Below are positions 44,267 through 52,831 of a stretch of DNA of 64,000 bases, one piece after another. The DNA is from Streptomyces sedi (GTDB lineage Bacteria; Actinomycetota; Actinomycetes; Streptomycetales; Streptomycetaceae): positions 124,001 to 188,000 of the forward strand of contig NZ_VDGT01000003.1 of assembly GCF_006335015.1 (NCBI RefSeq). Direction: 5' to 3'. Numbering within the stretch: position 1 is the first letter of the stretch; each line of letters opens with the position of its first letter. The position numbers were made by a program, and so were the translations under genes. The notes under the pieces are model-generated. The model had not been told where the DNA came from, ran no database searches, and was given only the letters and a program-made list of their open reading frames with translations.

Positions 44267-45871
44267 ATGACGTCCCCTGCAACCGGTCCCGAAGGACGCG
44301 TCGACCGCGTCGACTACGGCCCCTTCGCACACCTCACCGCCCCCAACGTCACGCTCTACCGCGGCGTGATGGGCGTGTTCACGGAGGCCAAGGAGCGCTT
44401 CGCGGTGCATCTTCGGCCGGAGGAGGTGTACGCGGGGCTGGCGGCGGCGCGACGGCCCCCGGATCTCGACGCCCTCACCAAGGCGCTGGACAGCCTGGCC
44501 CACTGGGGCAATCTCCGTGCCGATCCGGACACGGGCCGGGTCACGACCCCGGAGGACTTCTACCGGAAGCGCTTCATCTACCAGCTCACCCAGGCCGGGG
44601 AGGCCGCCGAGGCGGCGCTGGGGACGTATGACACGGCGCTGGGCCGGCGGGGCGAGCTCCAGGCGGTGGCGCTGCGCGACATCGTCGACCAGTTGCATGT
44701 CCTGCTTGTCATCGCCGACGAGGAGGTACCCGACCCGGCGAAGACCCACCTGACCCTGGTGGCGCTCACCGAGCGCTTCAGCGCCCTCGCGGACAACGCG
44801 CGTGCCTTCATGGGCTTCCTGCAACGCACCATCGACCTGCACGGCGTCGAGGTGGAAGCCTTTCTCGCCTACAAGGACCGCCTGATCCAGTACTTGGAGC
44901 GGTTCATCCAGGACCTGATCACGCTGGGTGGGCAGATCGCCTCGCTTATCGGGACCCTCGCCGAGCAGGGCCACGTCGATCCGCTGCTGCGTCTCGCGGC
45001 GGCTCGGGAGGCCGAGGACGCGGCGCCCGGAGAGGCGGAACAGGCCGCGGAGCTGGGCTACCGACGCTGGCAGGTGCGCTGGCGGGGCCTGGCCGAGTGG
45101 TTCGTCTCGGAGGAGGGGCGGGAGTCGCAGGCCGGGCTGCTGCGCAGACGCGCGCTTGGCTCGATTCCGCAGCTCCTGTCCGTGGTGCGCCAGTTGAACG
45201 ACCGGCGGGCCGGCCGGTCGGACCGGTCGGCGGACTTCCGCACGTTGGCCCGCTGGTTCGCCGAAGCCCCCGACGACGAGGCGCGGCACCGCTTGTGGAG
45301 GGTGGCGTTCGGGTTGTACCCGGCGCGGCACCTCACCGTGGACGCCGACACTCTGGAGGCTCGCCGCGTCGCCCCGGTGCCGGCAGCCACTCCGTGGCCG
45401 GATTCCGAACCGGTTCGCATCAGCCCGCAGTTGCGCCGCACCGGCAGCTACGAGCGCCGGGGCCGGCCTCGTCGGGTGGCCGACAGGACGGAGGCCCGTC
45501 GAAAGCTCGCGGAGCTGACCGCGCGACAGGTCCAGCAGACGGCGCGAGCACGCGCGGAGCTGGCGACCGACGGTCCGACGCGGCTGTCCCGGCTCGGAGA
45601 GCTGGATCCGGTCGCCTTCGACCTGTTCCTGCGGTTGCTCGGTGACGCCCTCTCGACATGGCGGCCCGGCATGGCCCGGACGGTGGCCACCAGCGGTGAC
45701 GGCGCGATGGAGATCCGGCTGGCCGTCGTCGACGACGGCACGCGCGCGGAGATCCGCACGCCCGGAGGGGTCTTCCGGGGACCCGACCACCTCGTGGAGA
45801 TCGTCGACCTCACCGAGGGGCGTCCGGCCGGCTCCGCGTCCGGTCGTGCGAGGGAGGAGTCCGATGGCTGA
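44267..45871 (+). CDS. jetA: Wadjet type II JetA (DUF2397/TIGR02677)
   Basis: A 534-residue kleisin-type subunit of an SMC-like plasmid-defence complex. It opens PFAHLTAPNVTLYRGVMGVFTEAKERF and shows the DUF2397 helical core with DFYRKRFIYQLTQAGEAAE and FMGFLQRTIDLHGVEVEAFLAYKDRLIQYLERF. It is the first gene of a four-gene overlapping operon in the order TIGR02677, 02678, 02680, 02679, which is the type II Wadjet set. ATG at 44267 is preferred; an in-frame GTG at 44243 has no better ribosome site. The stop overlaps jetB by 8 nt. Third-position GC is high, closer to the core chromosome than the McrBC genes. Confidence 0.9.
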   Translation: MTSPATGPEGRVDRVDYGPFAHLTAPNVTLYRGVMGVFTEAKERFAVHLRPEEVYAGLAAARRPPDLDALTKALDSLAHWGNLRADPDTGRVTTPEDFYRKRFIYQLTQAGEAAEAALGTYDTALGRRGELQAVALRDIVDQLHVLLVIADEEVPDPAKTHLTLVALTERFSALADNARAFMGFLQRTIDLHGVEVEAFLAYKDRLIQYLERFIQDLITLGGQIASLIGTLAEQGHVDPLLRLAAAREAEDAAPGEAEQAAELGYRRWQVRWRGLAEWFVSEEGRESQAGLLRRRALGSIPQLLSVVRQLNDRRAGRSDRSADFRTLARWFAEAPDDEARHRLWRVAFGLYPARHLTVDADTLEARRVAPVPAATPWPDSEPVRISPQLRRTGSYERRGRPRRVADRTEARRKLAELTARQVQQTARARAELATDGPTRLSRLGELDPVAFDLFLRLLGDALSTWRPGMARTVATSGDGAMEIRLAVVDDGTRAEIRTPGGVFRGPDHLVEIVDLTEGRPAGSASGRAREESDG

Positions 45872-47087
45872 CCCGCTCGGAGAGGTGCTGGAGGGGCAGC
45901 GGGCCGCCGATATCCGGAAGGCGGCGCGCGCTCTGCTCAAGGAGCCGCTGCTGACCGATGGCGGTCCGTACGCGGACGAGTTCCGACTGGTGCGCCGGTA
46001 CGAGGCGGAGCTGCGTGAGTGGTTCGACCGCAATGTCGGCTGGTCGCTCCGCGTCGACGCCGAGGTCGCCCGGTTGCGCAAGAGCCCGGGGTCCCTCGCC
46101 GACGCCAGCCATCCGGCGCGCGAACCGAGTCGCGCGGCGCTTCCGTTCACCCGCCGCCGCTACGTGTTGTTCTGTCTGACCCTGGCCTCGTTGGAGCGGG
46201 GCGAGACACAGGTGGCCCTCGGGCGGCTCGCCGAGCAGGTGCTGGTGGCGGCTGCCGACCCTTGTCTCGTCGAGGCGGGCGTCACGTTCACGCTGGACCG
46301 CAGGGACGAGCGCCTCGACCTGGCGGCCGTGGTACGGCTGCTGCTGCGGCTGGGGGTGTTGCACCGGGTGGCCGGCGACGAGGAGGCGTATGTCAACGGG
46401 GCGGGCGACGTGCTCTACGACGTGCGGCGTCGGGTGCTGGCCGGGCTGCTCACGTCCAGGCGCGGCCCGTCGATGGTGACGGACGCCGGTCTCGAAGACC
46501 GTCTGACGGAGCTGACCGCGGACTCCGCTCTGGACAGCGACGAGCTCCGGTTTCGCGCGATTCGTTGGAAGCTCACCCGTCGCCTGCTCGACGACCCGGT
46601 GCTGTACTACGACGAGCTGGCGGATGACGAGTTGGCCTATCTCACCCGGCAACGCGGGTTCATCACCGCACGGGTCACCGAGTTCACCGGGCTGGTCCCC
46701 GAGGTGCGCGCCGAGGGCATCGCCATGGTCGACCCGCTGGACGACCTGACCGACATCCGCATGCCCGAGCAGGGCACTCGCGGACACATCACCCTGCTGC
46801 TGGCCGGACACCTGGCCGGCCGCCACGGGGTCGTCGGCCCGGAGGAACTGGAGCTGAGGGTCCGCGAGCTGGCGGGCGAGTACGGCGGTTTCTGGACGAA
46901 GGCGGCCAGGGAGCCGGGCGTCGAGTCCGAGTTCGTCGAGTGGGCCGTGGAGAGGCTCGCCGCCCTCGGCCTGGTGGCCAGGACGGCCGAGGGCATCCGT
47001 GCGCGCCCCGCTCTGGCGCGGTACGCGGTCGGCGCCCCGCGGCTCAGGGGGAGCGATGTCGGCGACCGTGAGGGAGGACAGCCGTGA
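45864..47087 (+). CDS. jetB: Wadjet type II JetB (DUF2398/TIGR02678)
   Basis: A 407-residue protein of the DUF2398 family, the kite-like partner that bridges kleisin and SMC. Recognisable blocks are ADIRKAARALLKEPLL, RRRYVLFCLTLASLERGETQVALGRLAEQ and RRLLDDPVLYYDELADDELAYL, with winged-helix character. ATG at 45864 is supported by GGGAGGAG 5-6 nt upstream and by its overlap with jetA; longer in-frame extensions into jetA are not real. The stop overlaps the jetC GTG as GTGA. Confidence 0.9.
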   Translation: MADPLGEVLEGQRAADIRKAARALLKEPLLTDGGPYADEFRLVRRYEAELREWFDRNVGWSLRVDAEVARLRKSPGSLADASHPAREPSRAALPFTRRRYVLFCLTLASLERGETQVALGRLAEQVLVAAADPCLVEAGVTFTLDRRDERLDLAAVVRLLLRLGVLHRVAGDEEAYVNGAGDVLYDVRRRVLAGLLTSRRGPSMVTDAGLEDRLTELTADSALDSDELRFRAIRWKLTRRLLDDPVLYYDELADDELAYLTRQRGFITARVTEFTGLVPEVRAEGIAMVDPLDDLTDIRMPEQGTRGHITLLLAGHLAGRHGVVGPEELELRVRELAGEYGGFWTKAAREPGVESEFVEWAVERLAALGLVARTAEGIRARPALARYAVGAPRLRGSDVGDREGGQP

Positions 47088-50000
47088 GCGAGGGAGACGT
47101 CCATGACTCCTCGTCCGCACGCCCACCGCGTACCCGCACGGCGAGGGGGCCGAAGGTGACCGCACTGCCCGCCCCCGCGCCGGGCCGGTGGCGTCCCCTG
47201 CGCATCGGGCTCGTCGATCTCTTCCACTACGACGTCGAGGAGTTCTGGTTCCACGACGGCAGACTGCTACTCAGAGGCAACAACGGCACCGGCAAGTCGA
47301 AGGTCCTGGCGCTGACTCTCCCGTTCCTCCTCGACGGCGACCTCTCGGCGCGGCGCGTGGAGCCCGACGGCGACCCCGGGAAACGCATGGAGTGGAACCT
47401 GCTGCTCGGCGGGGAGCATCCGCACCAGGAACGGCTCGGATACACCTGGATCGAGTTCGGGAGGCGGGACGGGACAAGCGGGGAGGAACACTTCCGCACC
47501 CTGCTCTGCGGGCTGAAAGCGGTGAGCGGGCGGGGCATCGCCCGCCACTGGTTCGCCGTCACCGACCAGCGGATCGGGACCGGGCCCGGGCTGCTCGGCC
47601 TCCTCGACGCCACCGGGACGGCCCTGTCCAGGGACCGGCTCGCCGAGGCGATCGGTTCACACGGCCTGGTCCACGACACGGCCAAGGCGTACCGCAGGGC
47701 GGTCGACGAGGCTCTCTTCGGGTTGGGCGAGCGCCGCTACGGCGCGCTGGTGGACCTGTTGATCCAGCTCCGCCAGCCGCAGCTGTCCAAGCGGCCCAAC
47801 GAGGCGGCGCTCTCCCGTGCGCTCACCGAGGCCCTCCCGCCCGTCGACCAGGCGGTGATCGCCGACGTGGCCGAGGCGTTCCGTTCCCTCGACGAGGAGA
47901 AGGCGGAGCTGGTGGCGGCGAGTGAGGCGGAGAGGGCGGCCAGCGTCTTCCTCGACCACTACCGACGCTACGCACGCGTCGCCACTCGGAGGCGCGCCAG
48001 GTTGCCACGGAGCGAGCACGCCCGGTACGAGCAACTGCGACGCGACCTCGCTCAGGCCCAGGGCGAACGGGCGCGCGCCGTGGAGGACGGGGCGGCGGCT
48101 GAGGCGAGTGCCTCGGCGCTGGAGGAGCGGGCCGTCCGCCTCTCCGCGCAGGAGGCCGCGCTGCGCGCCGGACCCGAGATGCGCGACGCGCGGGCGCTCG
48201 AACAGGCGGCTGAGGACGCCGCCCGAACCGCGGCCGAACGCACGCGGGCCGATCGGGACTTCGGGCAGGCCGACGCCGCGCACCGCCGCGCCGTGGAACG
48301 GCTGGCCGAGGCCGAGAACCGCGTCGCCGCCGCCGAGCGGGCGGTGAGTGGGCTGCGGATCCGCGTCGGGGAGACGGCGAGCGCCGGCAGGCTCGCCGGC
48401 GAGCTCGTGCCGGACGGCGTTCCCGAGGCCGAACTCCGCCGCACGACCGCTGAGTCGACCGATCGCCGACGTCGCACCGTCGAGCACCTGGAAGAGCTCT
48501 TGGAGCGCGTGAGCCGGGCGGAGGCCGAGCACCGGGCGTCGCTGCGGCGGGTCGACGAGGCCCAGGAGGAGGTCGTGCACAGCGGGGCACGGCTGGCCGA
48601 GGCCGAGGAGAACGTCGCGGGCCTGGGCGCGGCGCTGGTCGACGACGTGCGTGACCACCTCGCGGCGTGCGTCGAGCTCCCCGTCCCCGACCTCCCCGGA
48701 CTGCTGGACGGCCTCCAGGAGTGGGTGGCCACGCTGGAGGGCCCCAATCCCGCCCGCACGACGGTGTCCCGCGCGCACCGCGGGCGCGTGGCCGAGCTCG
48801 CCGACCACGCAGCCGGGCTCAGCGGTCAGGCCGACGCGCTGGCCGAGGGTCGGGCGCGGTGCGAGCGGGAGCTCACGACGTTGGAACGAGGCGGGCAGGC
48901 CGCCCCCGAGGCGCCCAGGACTCGATCGCCCGGTGTGCGGGACGGTCAGGAAGGGGCACCGTTGTGGCGGCTCGTCGAGTTCCGGGACGCCGTCCCCGAC
49001 GGCGAACGCGCGGGCCTGGAGGCGGCGTTGGAGGCGTCCGGCCTGCTGGACGCCTGGGTCAGGCCCGACGGCACGGCGATGGGCCCGGACGGCCACGACA
49101 TCTTCCTGGAACCGGACTCCTCGGCCCTCGGGCAGAGCCTGGGCGATGCGCTGAATCCGTCGGTGGACCAGGCCGACGCGCGGGCGGCTGCCGTGGGTGT
49201 GCCGGTGATCCGGCGGCTGCTGGCCGCGATCGGCCTGGTCCCGACCGGTGGCGCACCACCCGAGTCCCGTGTCGCGGGGACCTGGGTGTCCGGCGACGGC
49301 CGTTTCCGGGTCGGTGCGCTCACCGGCAGTTGGACCAAGACGACCGCCGAGTACGTCGGGGAGGGGGCGAGGGAGGCCGCCCGCCGGGCACGCATGGAGG
49401 CGCTACGCGTCGAACTCGTCTCCCTCGGTGCGCGGACGGACGAGGTGAACCGGCAGCTGCGGGAGACGGAGTCCCTCCGTCGCACCCTGGACGACGAACT
49501 GGCGTCCTTCCCCGACGACGACGCCCTGCGCACCGCTCACGCCTTGGTCACGGCGGCCACGGACGCGACGCATCGGGCCCGCGCGCGCCACGAGAGCAGG
49601 ACCCGGGAGCTCGCGGAGGCGGTCCGTGGCATGGACGCCGCGACGGAGGAGTTGGACACCACGGCCGCGGACGTCGGTCTGCCGGCCGACCGGGACGGCC
49701 TGGCCGTCGTTCGGCGGGCGCTCGCCGAACTCTCCACTCTTCTCGCCGAGTTCTGGCCCGCGTTGCGGGCGCGGGCCGAGGCCCGAAGGTCCGCCGAGAC
49801 GGAGAGTGCGGAGACGGAACGGGCCGCGGCGCGCGGAGCCGAGTTCGCCGAGCGGGCCGGCGAGGCCGCCCAGGCGGCTGAGGCGGCCGACGCGCGGCAC
49901 GCCACCCTGGTCTCCACCGTGGGCGCGGCGGTCGCCGAGCTCCAACGCCGGCTCGCCGAGACGGCCGAGGAGACGCGGACATGCGCCCGGGAGCTGAAGA

Positions 50001-51352
50001 CGGCCCAGGACGCCCGCGCCGAGGCCGACCGGCGCGCCAGTCATGCCGAGGGCCGCGCCGACCAGCTCGCCAAGGGGCTGACCGATGCGACCGCCGCCAG
50101 GGAAAGGGCCATTGCGGCCCTGCGGCGCTTCGCCGCGACCGGACTGCTGCACGTGGCTCTGCCGGGGGCCGCCGTTCCGGACACGGACAACGAGACCTGG
50201 GCGGCCACTCCGGCGATCGCCCTGGCCCGCGCCGTCGAGACGGAGCTCTCCGGCGTCGACGACTCGGACGGCGCCTGGGAGCGCGTACAGAAGCGGCTCA
50301 GCGAGGAGTTCGTCAAACTCCAGGACGCCCTGTCCCGCAACGGGCACAGCGCCTCGGGGTATCCGAGCGAGGACGGGATGCGTGTCGACATCGTCTACCA
50401 GGGGCGTCGACGGGCCATCGAGGAGCTCACCGAGGCGCTCGCCGCCGAGGTCGAGGAGCTGACCCGCATCCTCTCCGCGCACGAACGCGAGGTCCTCGAA
50501 AACCATCTGATCACCGAGGTGGCCGGCACCCTCCGGGAGCTGATCGGGGCCGCGGAGCGTCAGGTCAGCTCCATGAACGCCGAGTTGGACGAACGGCCCA
50601 CCTCGACCGGGATGAGGCTGAGGCTCGTGTGGCGGGGCTCCCGCAAGGCGCCTCCCGGGCTCACCCAGGTCCGTGAGCGGCTGCGGCAGTCCGAGGACGC
50701 CTGGTCTCCCGAGGACCGAGTGGCGGTGGGGGAGTTCCTCCAGACGCAGATCGCCCGCCAGCAGGCCGACGGCAGCTCGGGCAGTTGGCTGGAGGACCTG
50801 ACGGCGGCGCTCGACTACCGGGCCTGGCACGAGTTCGGCGTCGAGCGGCAGCAGCACGGCAAGTGGGTCTCCGCCACGGGCCCTGCCTCGGGCGGGGAAC
50901 GCGTGCTCGCCGCCTCCGTTCCCCTGTTCGCCGCGGCCTCCTCGCACTACGCGAGCGCTCGGGGAGCGTACGCCCCCCGACTGGTGACGCTCGACGAGGC
51001 GTTCGCGGGGGTGGACGACGACTCCCGGGCCAAGTGTCTCGGCCTGCTGCACGCCTTCGACCTCGATGTCGTCATGACCAGCGAACGTGAGTGGGCCTGC
51101 TATCCGCAGGTTCCCGGCATCGCCATCGCGCAGCTCTCGCGCGTCGACGGGATCGCGGCGGTGCTGGTCACCCGGTGGGAATGGGACGGGACCGAGCGGA
51201 CACGCGGCGCCGAGCCCGACTCCCGCGGAGACCCGTGGGACGGAACGCACCCGGGCGCCGGGGAGAGCGACGACGCGGAGGGGCGGGGCCCGGTGACCCC
51301 CGGCGCCGGGGCGGCGGTCGGCCCGCGGGCCCAGGAAGGGCTGTGGGAATGA
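47084..51352 (+). CDS. jetC: Wadjet type II JetC, SMC-like ATPase (TIGR02680)
   Basis: A 1422-residue SMC/MukB-like ATPase. Walker A is RGNNGTGKSK (about residues 64-73). Long Ala/Arg/Glu-rich coiled coils follow (about 280-620 and 770-1050), separated by a hinge-like globular region (APLWRLVEFRDAVPDGERAG). The C-terminal head has the ABC signature GPASGGERVL (about 1265) and Walker B LVTLDEAFAGVDDDSR (about 1300). The complete head suggests an active DNA loop extruder that senses small circular DNA for JetD to cut. It overlaps jetB and jetD by 4 nt each. The last ~60 residues are low-complexity. Confidence 0.95.
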   Translation: MSEGDVHDSSSARPPRTRTARGPKVTALPAPAPGRWRPLRIGLVDLFHYDVEEFWFHDGRLLLRGNNGTGKSKVLALTLPFLLDGDLSARRVEPDGDPGKRMEWNLLLGGEHPHQERLGYTWIEFGRRDGTSGEEHFRTLLCGLKAVSGRGIARHWFAVTDQRIGTGPGLLGLLDATGTALSRDRLAEAIGSHGLVHDTAKAYRRAVDEALFGLGERRYGALVDLLIQLRQPQLSKRPNEAALSRALTEALPPVDQAVIADVAEAFRSLDEEKAELVAASEAERAASVFLDHYRRYARVATRRRARLPRSEHARYEQLRRDLAQAQGERARAVEDGAAAEASASALEERAVRLSAQEAALRAGPEMRDARALEQAAEDAARTAAERTRADRDFGQADAAHRRAVERLAEAENRVAAAERAVSGLRIRVGETASAGRLAGELVPDGVPEAELRRTTAESTDRRRRTVEHLEELLERVSRAEAEHRASLRRVDEAQEEVVHSGARLAEAEENVAGLGAALVDDVRDHLAACVELPVPDLPGLLDGLQEWVATLEGPNPARTTVSRAHRGRVAELADHAAGLSGQADALAEGRARCERELTTLERGGQAAPEAPRTRSPGVRDGQEGAPLWRLVEFRDAVPDGERAGLEAALEASGLLDAWVRPDGTAMGPDGHDIFLEPDSSALGQSLGDALNPSVDQADARAAAVGVPVIRRLLAAIGLVPTGGAPPESRVAGTWVSGDGRFRVGALTGSWTKTTAEYVGEGAREAARRARMEALRVELVSLGARTDEVNRQLRETESLRRTLDDELASFPDDDALRTAHALVTAATDATHRARARHESRTRELAEAVRGMDAATEELDTTAADVGLPADRDGLAVVRRALAELSTLLAEFWPALRARAEARRSAETESAETERAAARGAEFAERAGEAAQAAEAADARHATLVSTVGAAVAELQRRLAETAEETRTCARELKTAQDARAEADRRASHAEGRADQLAKGLTDATAARERAIAALRRFAATGLLHVALPGAAVPDTDNETWAATPAIALARAVETELSGVDDSDGAWERVQKRLSEEFVKLQDALSRNGHSASGYPSEDGMRVDIVYQGRRRAIEELTEALAAEVEELTRILSAHEREVLENHLITEVAGTLRELIGAAERQVSSMNAELDERPTSTGMRLRLVWRGSRKAPPGLTQVRERLRQSEDAWSPEDRVAVGEFLQTQIARQQADGSSGSWLEDLTAALDYRAWHEFGVERQQHGKWVSATGPASGGERVLAASVPLFAAASSHYASARGAYAPRLVTLDEAFAGVDDDSRAKCLGLLHAFDLDVVMTSEREWACYPQVPGIAIAQLSRVDGIAAVLVTRWEWDGTERTRGAEPDSRGDPWDGTHPGAGESDDAEGRGPVTPGAGAAVGPRAQEGLWE

Positions 51353-52692
51353 CCGAACCCACCGGGCGCGGGCCGTCGGAGGAGGGCGGACGGCGCGCGG
51401 CGGACCCTCGCCGGGGCGAGACGGCGGGCCGACCTCGGGCCGGCGAGTCCGCGGGTGTCGACGAGGCCCGTCTGCGTCGGCTCCTGGGGGACCCCGAGCT
51501 GGCCTGGCTCGTGCGCCGTGCCCGTCACCGCATGGCCGGCGGGAAACCGCTCACGGGCACCGTCACCCTCACGGCCCCCACCGACCCTCAGCGGCGCGCC
51601 GTCGAGAGCCTGTTGGGCCGTGGCCCGTCCGTGGGCGGGTCGCTGAGCGTACGGCTGGAGGACGTGGACGCCGTGCTGCGTCGTTCGGGGGTGAGCGCGG
51701 AGGGGCTGGGCGGCGCGGTTGTCGCTCTGACGGGACCGGTGTACCCGCTCGGGGCGCGGAGGGCCGAGGAGGCCCGGGCGTGGGAGGAGGCGCTCTCGCC
51801 GCTGCAACTTCTGGATGCCGGGCTCGCGGAGTGGGCGGCGCGGATGAGGGAGGAGGGCCGCATACGACGCCTCGCCCGCACCCCGCGCGGCGCGCGTTCC
51901 CTCGTGGAGAGCGCGGTCGTGGCCCTTGGCGCGCTGCCCGCCGTTCCCGCCGTCCCGGTGTCGGCCTTCGCCGCACGGGTTCTCGGAGACGCCCACGCGC
52001 TGGACGACGGTCGGCCGTTGGCGACTCTCGTGCTGTCCGGAGCCCGAGCGCTCGCGGGCCTTGAGGAGGAACGGGGGGCGGGCCCGCAGCGAGAGGCGTG
52101 GGCCGCGGTGGGGCTGCTGAAGGATGACGTGTCGTCGACGGTGCTCACGCTCAACCTGCGTGGCACGCCGGCCCTGGACTGGATGGCGGACAGGGGAGAG
52201 CCGGCGGTGTTGACGCTGCGCCAGCTGGCTCGGCATCCGACGGCCCCGGGGGCGGCCGGACGGCCGGCCGGAGAAGCGCGGGTGCATGTCTGCGAGAATC
52301 CGGCGGTTCTCGTGGCAGGCGCGGGGGCGTACGGGGCGGAGTGCCCACCGATGGTGTGTGTCCAGGGCCAGCCGTCCACGGCGGCGCTCACCCTGTTGCG
52401 GCGGATGTGCGACCGGGGGGCGTTCCTCCGGTACCACGGGGACTTCGACTGGGGCGGCCTGCGCATCGCCTCGACACTGCTTCGGAGCGTCCCGTGGGAG
52501 CCCTGGCGCTTCACGGCCAGCCACTACCGTGCCGCCGTCGCGGCGGGCGCCAGCTCGCTGGGACTCACCGGCACGCCGACCGACGCACCGTGGGATCCGC
52601 CTCTCGCGGTGGCGCTCGACGAGCTGGGTGTGCGCGTGGAGGAGGAGGCTGTCCTCGGCGACCTGCTGTCCGATCTGAAGCCGGCGGGATGA
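51349..52692 (+). CDS. jetD: Wadjet type II JetD, Toprim nuclease (TIGR02679)
   Basis: A 447-residue nuclease subunit. The C-terminal Toprim fold is intact: VCENPAVL (about residue 313, catalytic Glu) and YHGDFDWGGLRIA (about 362-374, D-x-D). A DUF3323/DUF2399-type N-terminal region precedes it. JetD cleaves plasmid DNA trapped by the JetABC motor. The ATG overlaps the jetC stop as ATGA; the open frame extends further upstream inside jetC but that part is a shadow. It ends the defence block. Confidence 0.93.
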   Translation: MTEPTGRGPSEEGGRRAADPRRGETAGRPRAGESAGVDEARLRRLLGDPELAWLVRRARHRMAGGKPLTGTVTLTAPTDPQRRAVESLLGRGPSVGGSLSVRLEDVDAVLRRSGVSAEGLGGAVVALTGPVYPLGARRAEEARAWEEALSPLQLLDAGLAEWAARMREEGRIRRLARTPRGARSLVESAVVALGALPAVPAVPVSAFAARVLGDAHALDDGRPLATLVLSGARALAGLEEERGAGPQREAWAAVGLLKDDVSSTVLTLNLRGTPALDWMADRGEPAVLTLRQLARHPTAPGAAGRPAGEARVHVCENPAVLVAGAGAYGAECPPMVCVQGQPSTAALTLLRRMCDRGAFLRYHGDFDWGGLRIASTLLRSVPWEPWRFTASHYRAAVAAGASSLGLTGTPTDAPWDPPLAVALDELGVRVEEEAVLGDLLSDLKPAG

Positions 52693-52763
52693 GGGCGCGG
52701 TCGTGAACGGCACGAGGCCAACGCGCGAGGTGTGCGGGGCCGTTGTCAGTGGGTGGGGCTACG

Positions 52764-52791
52764 GTGAGTTTCCTCACTCGGGGTTTTCCCG
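52764..52791 (+). terminator. Possible tandem small hairpins after jetD
   Basis: GTGAG-TTTC-CTCAC followed at once by CGGG-GTTTT-CCCG. Both stems are short. They lie between the Wadjet operon and the TPR-like gene and could terminate the former or belong to the leader of the latter. Confidence 0.3.
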
Positions 52792-52831
52792 GGGTGGTTT
52801 TACCGTGTGTTGCTCTTTGGAGGGTCCCCCC

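Noticed and set aside
8352-52692. Integrated phage, ICE or IS element carrying the island
   Set aside because: No integrase, transposase, relaxase, phage structural gene or tRNA-linked att repeat is visible in the window.
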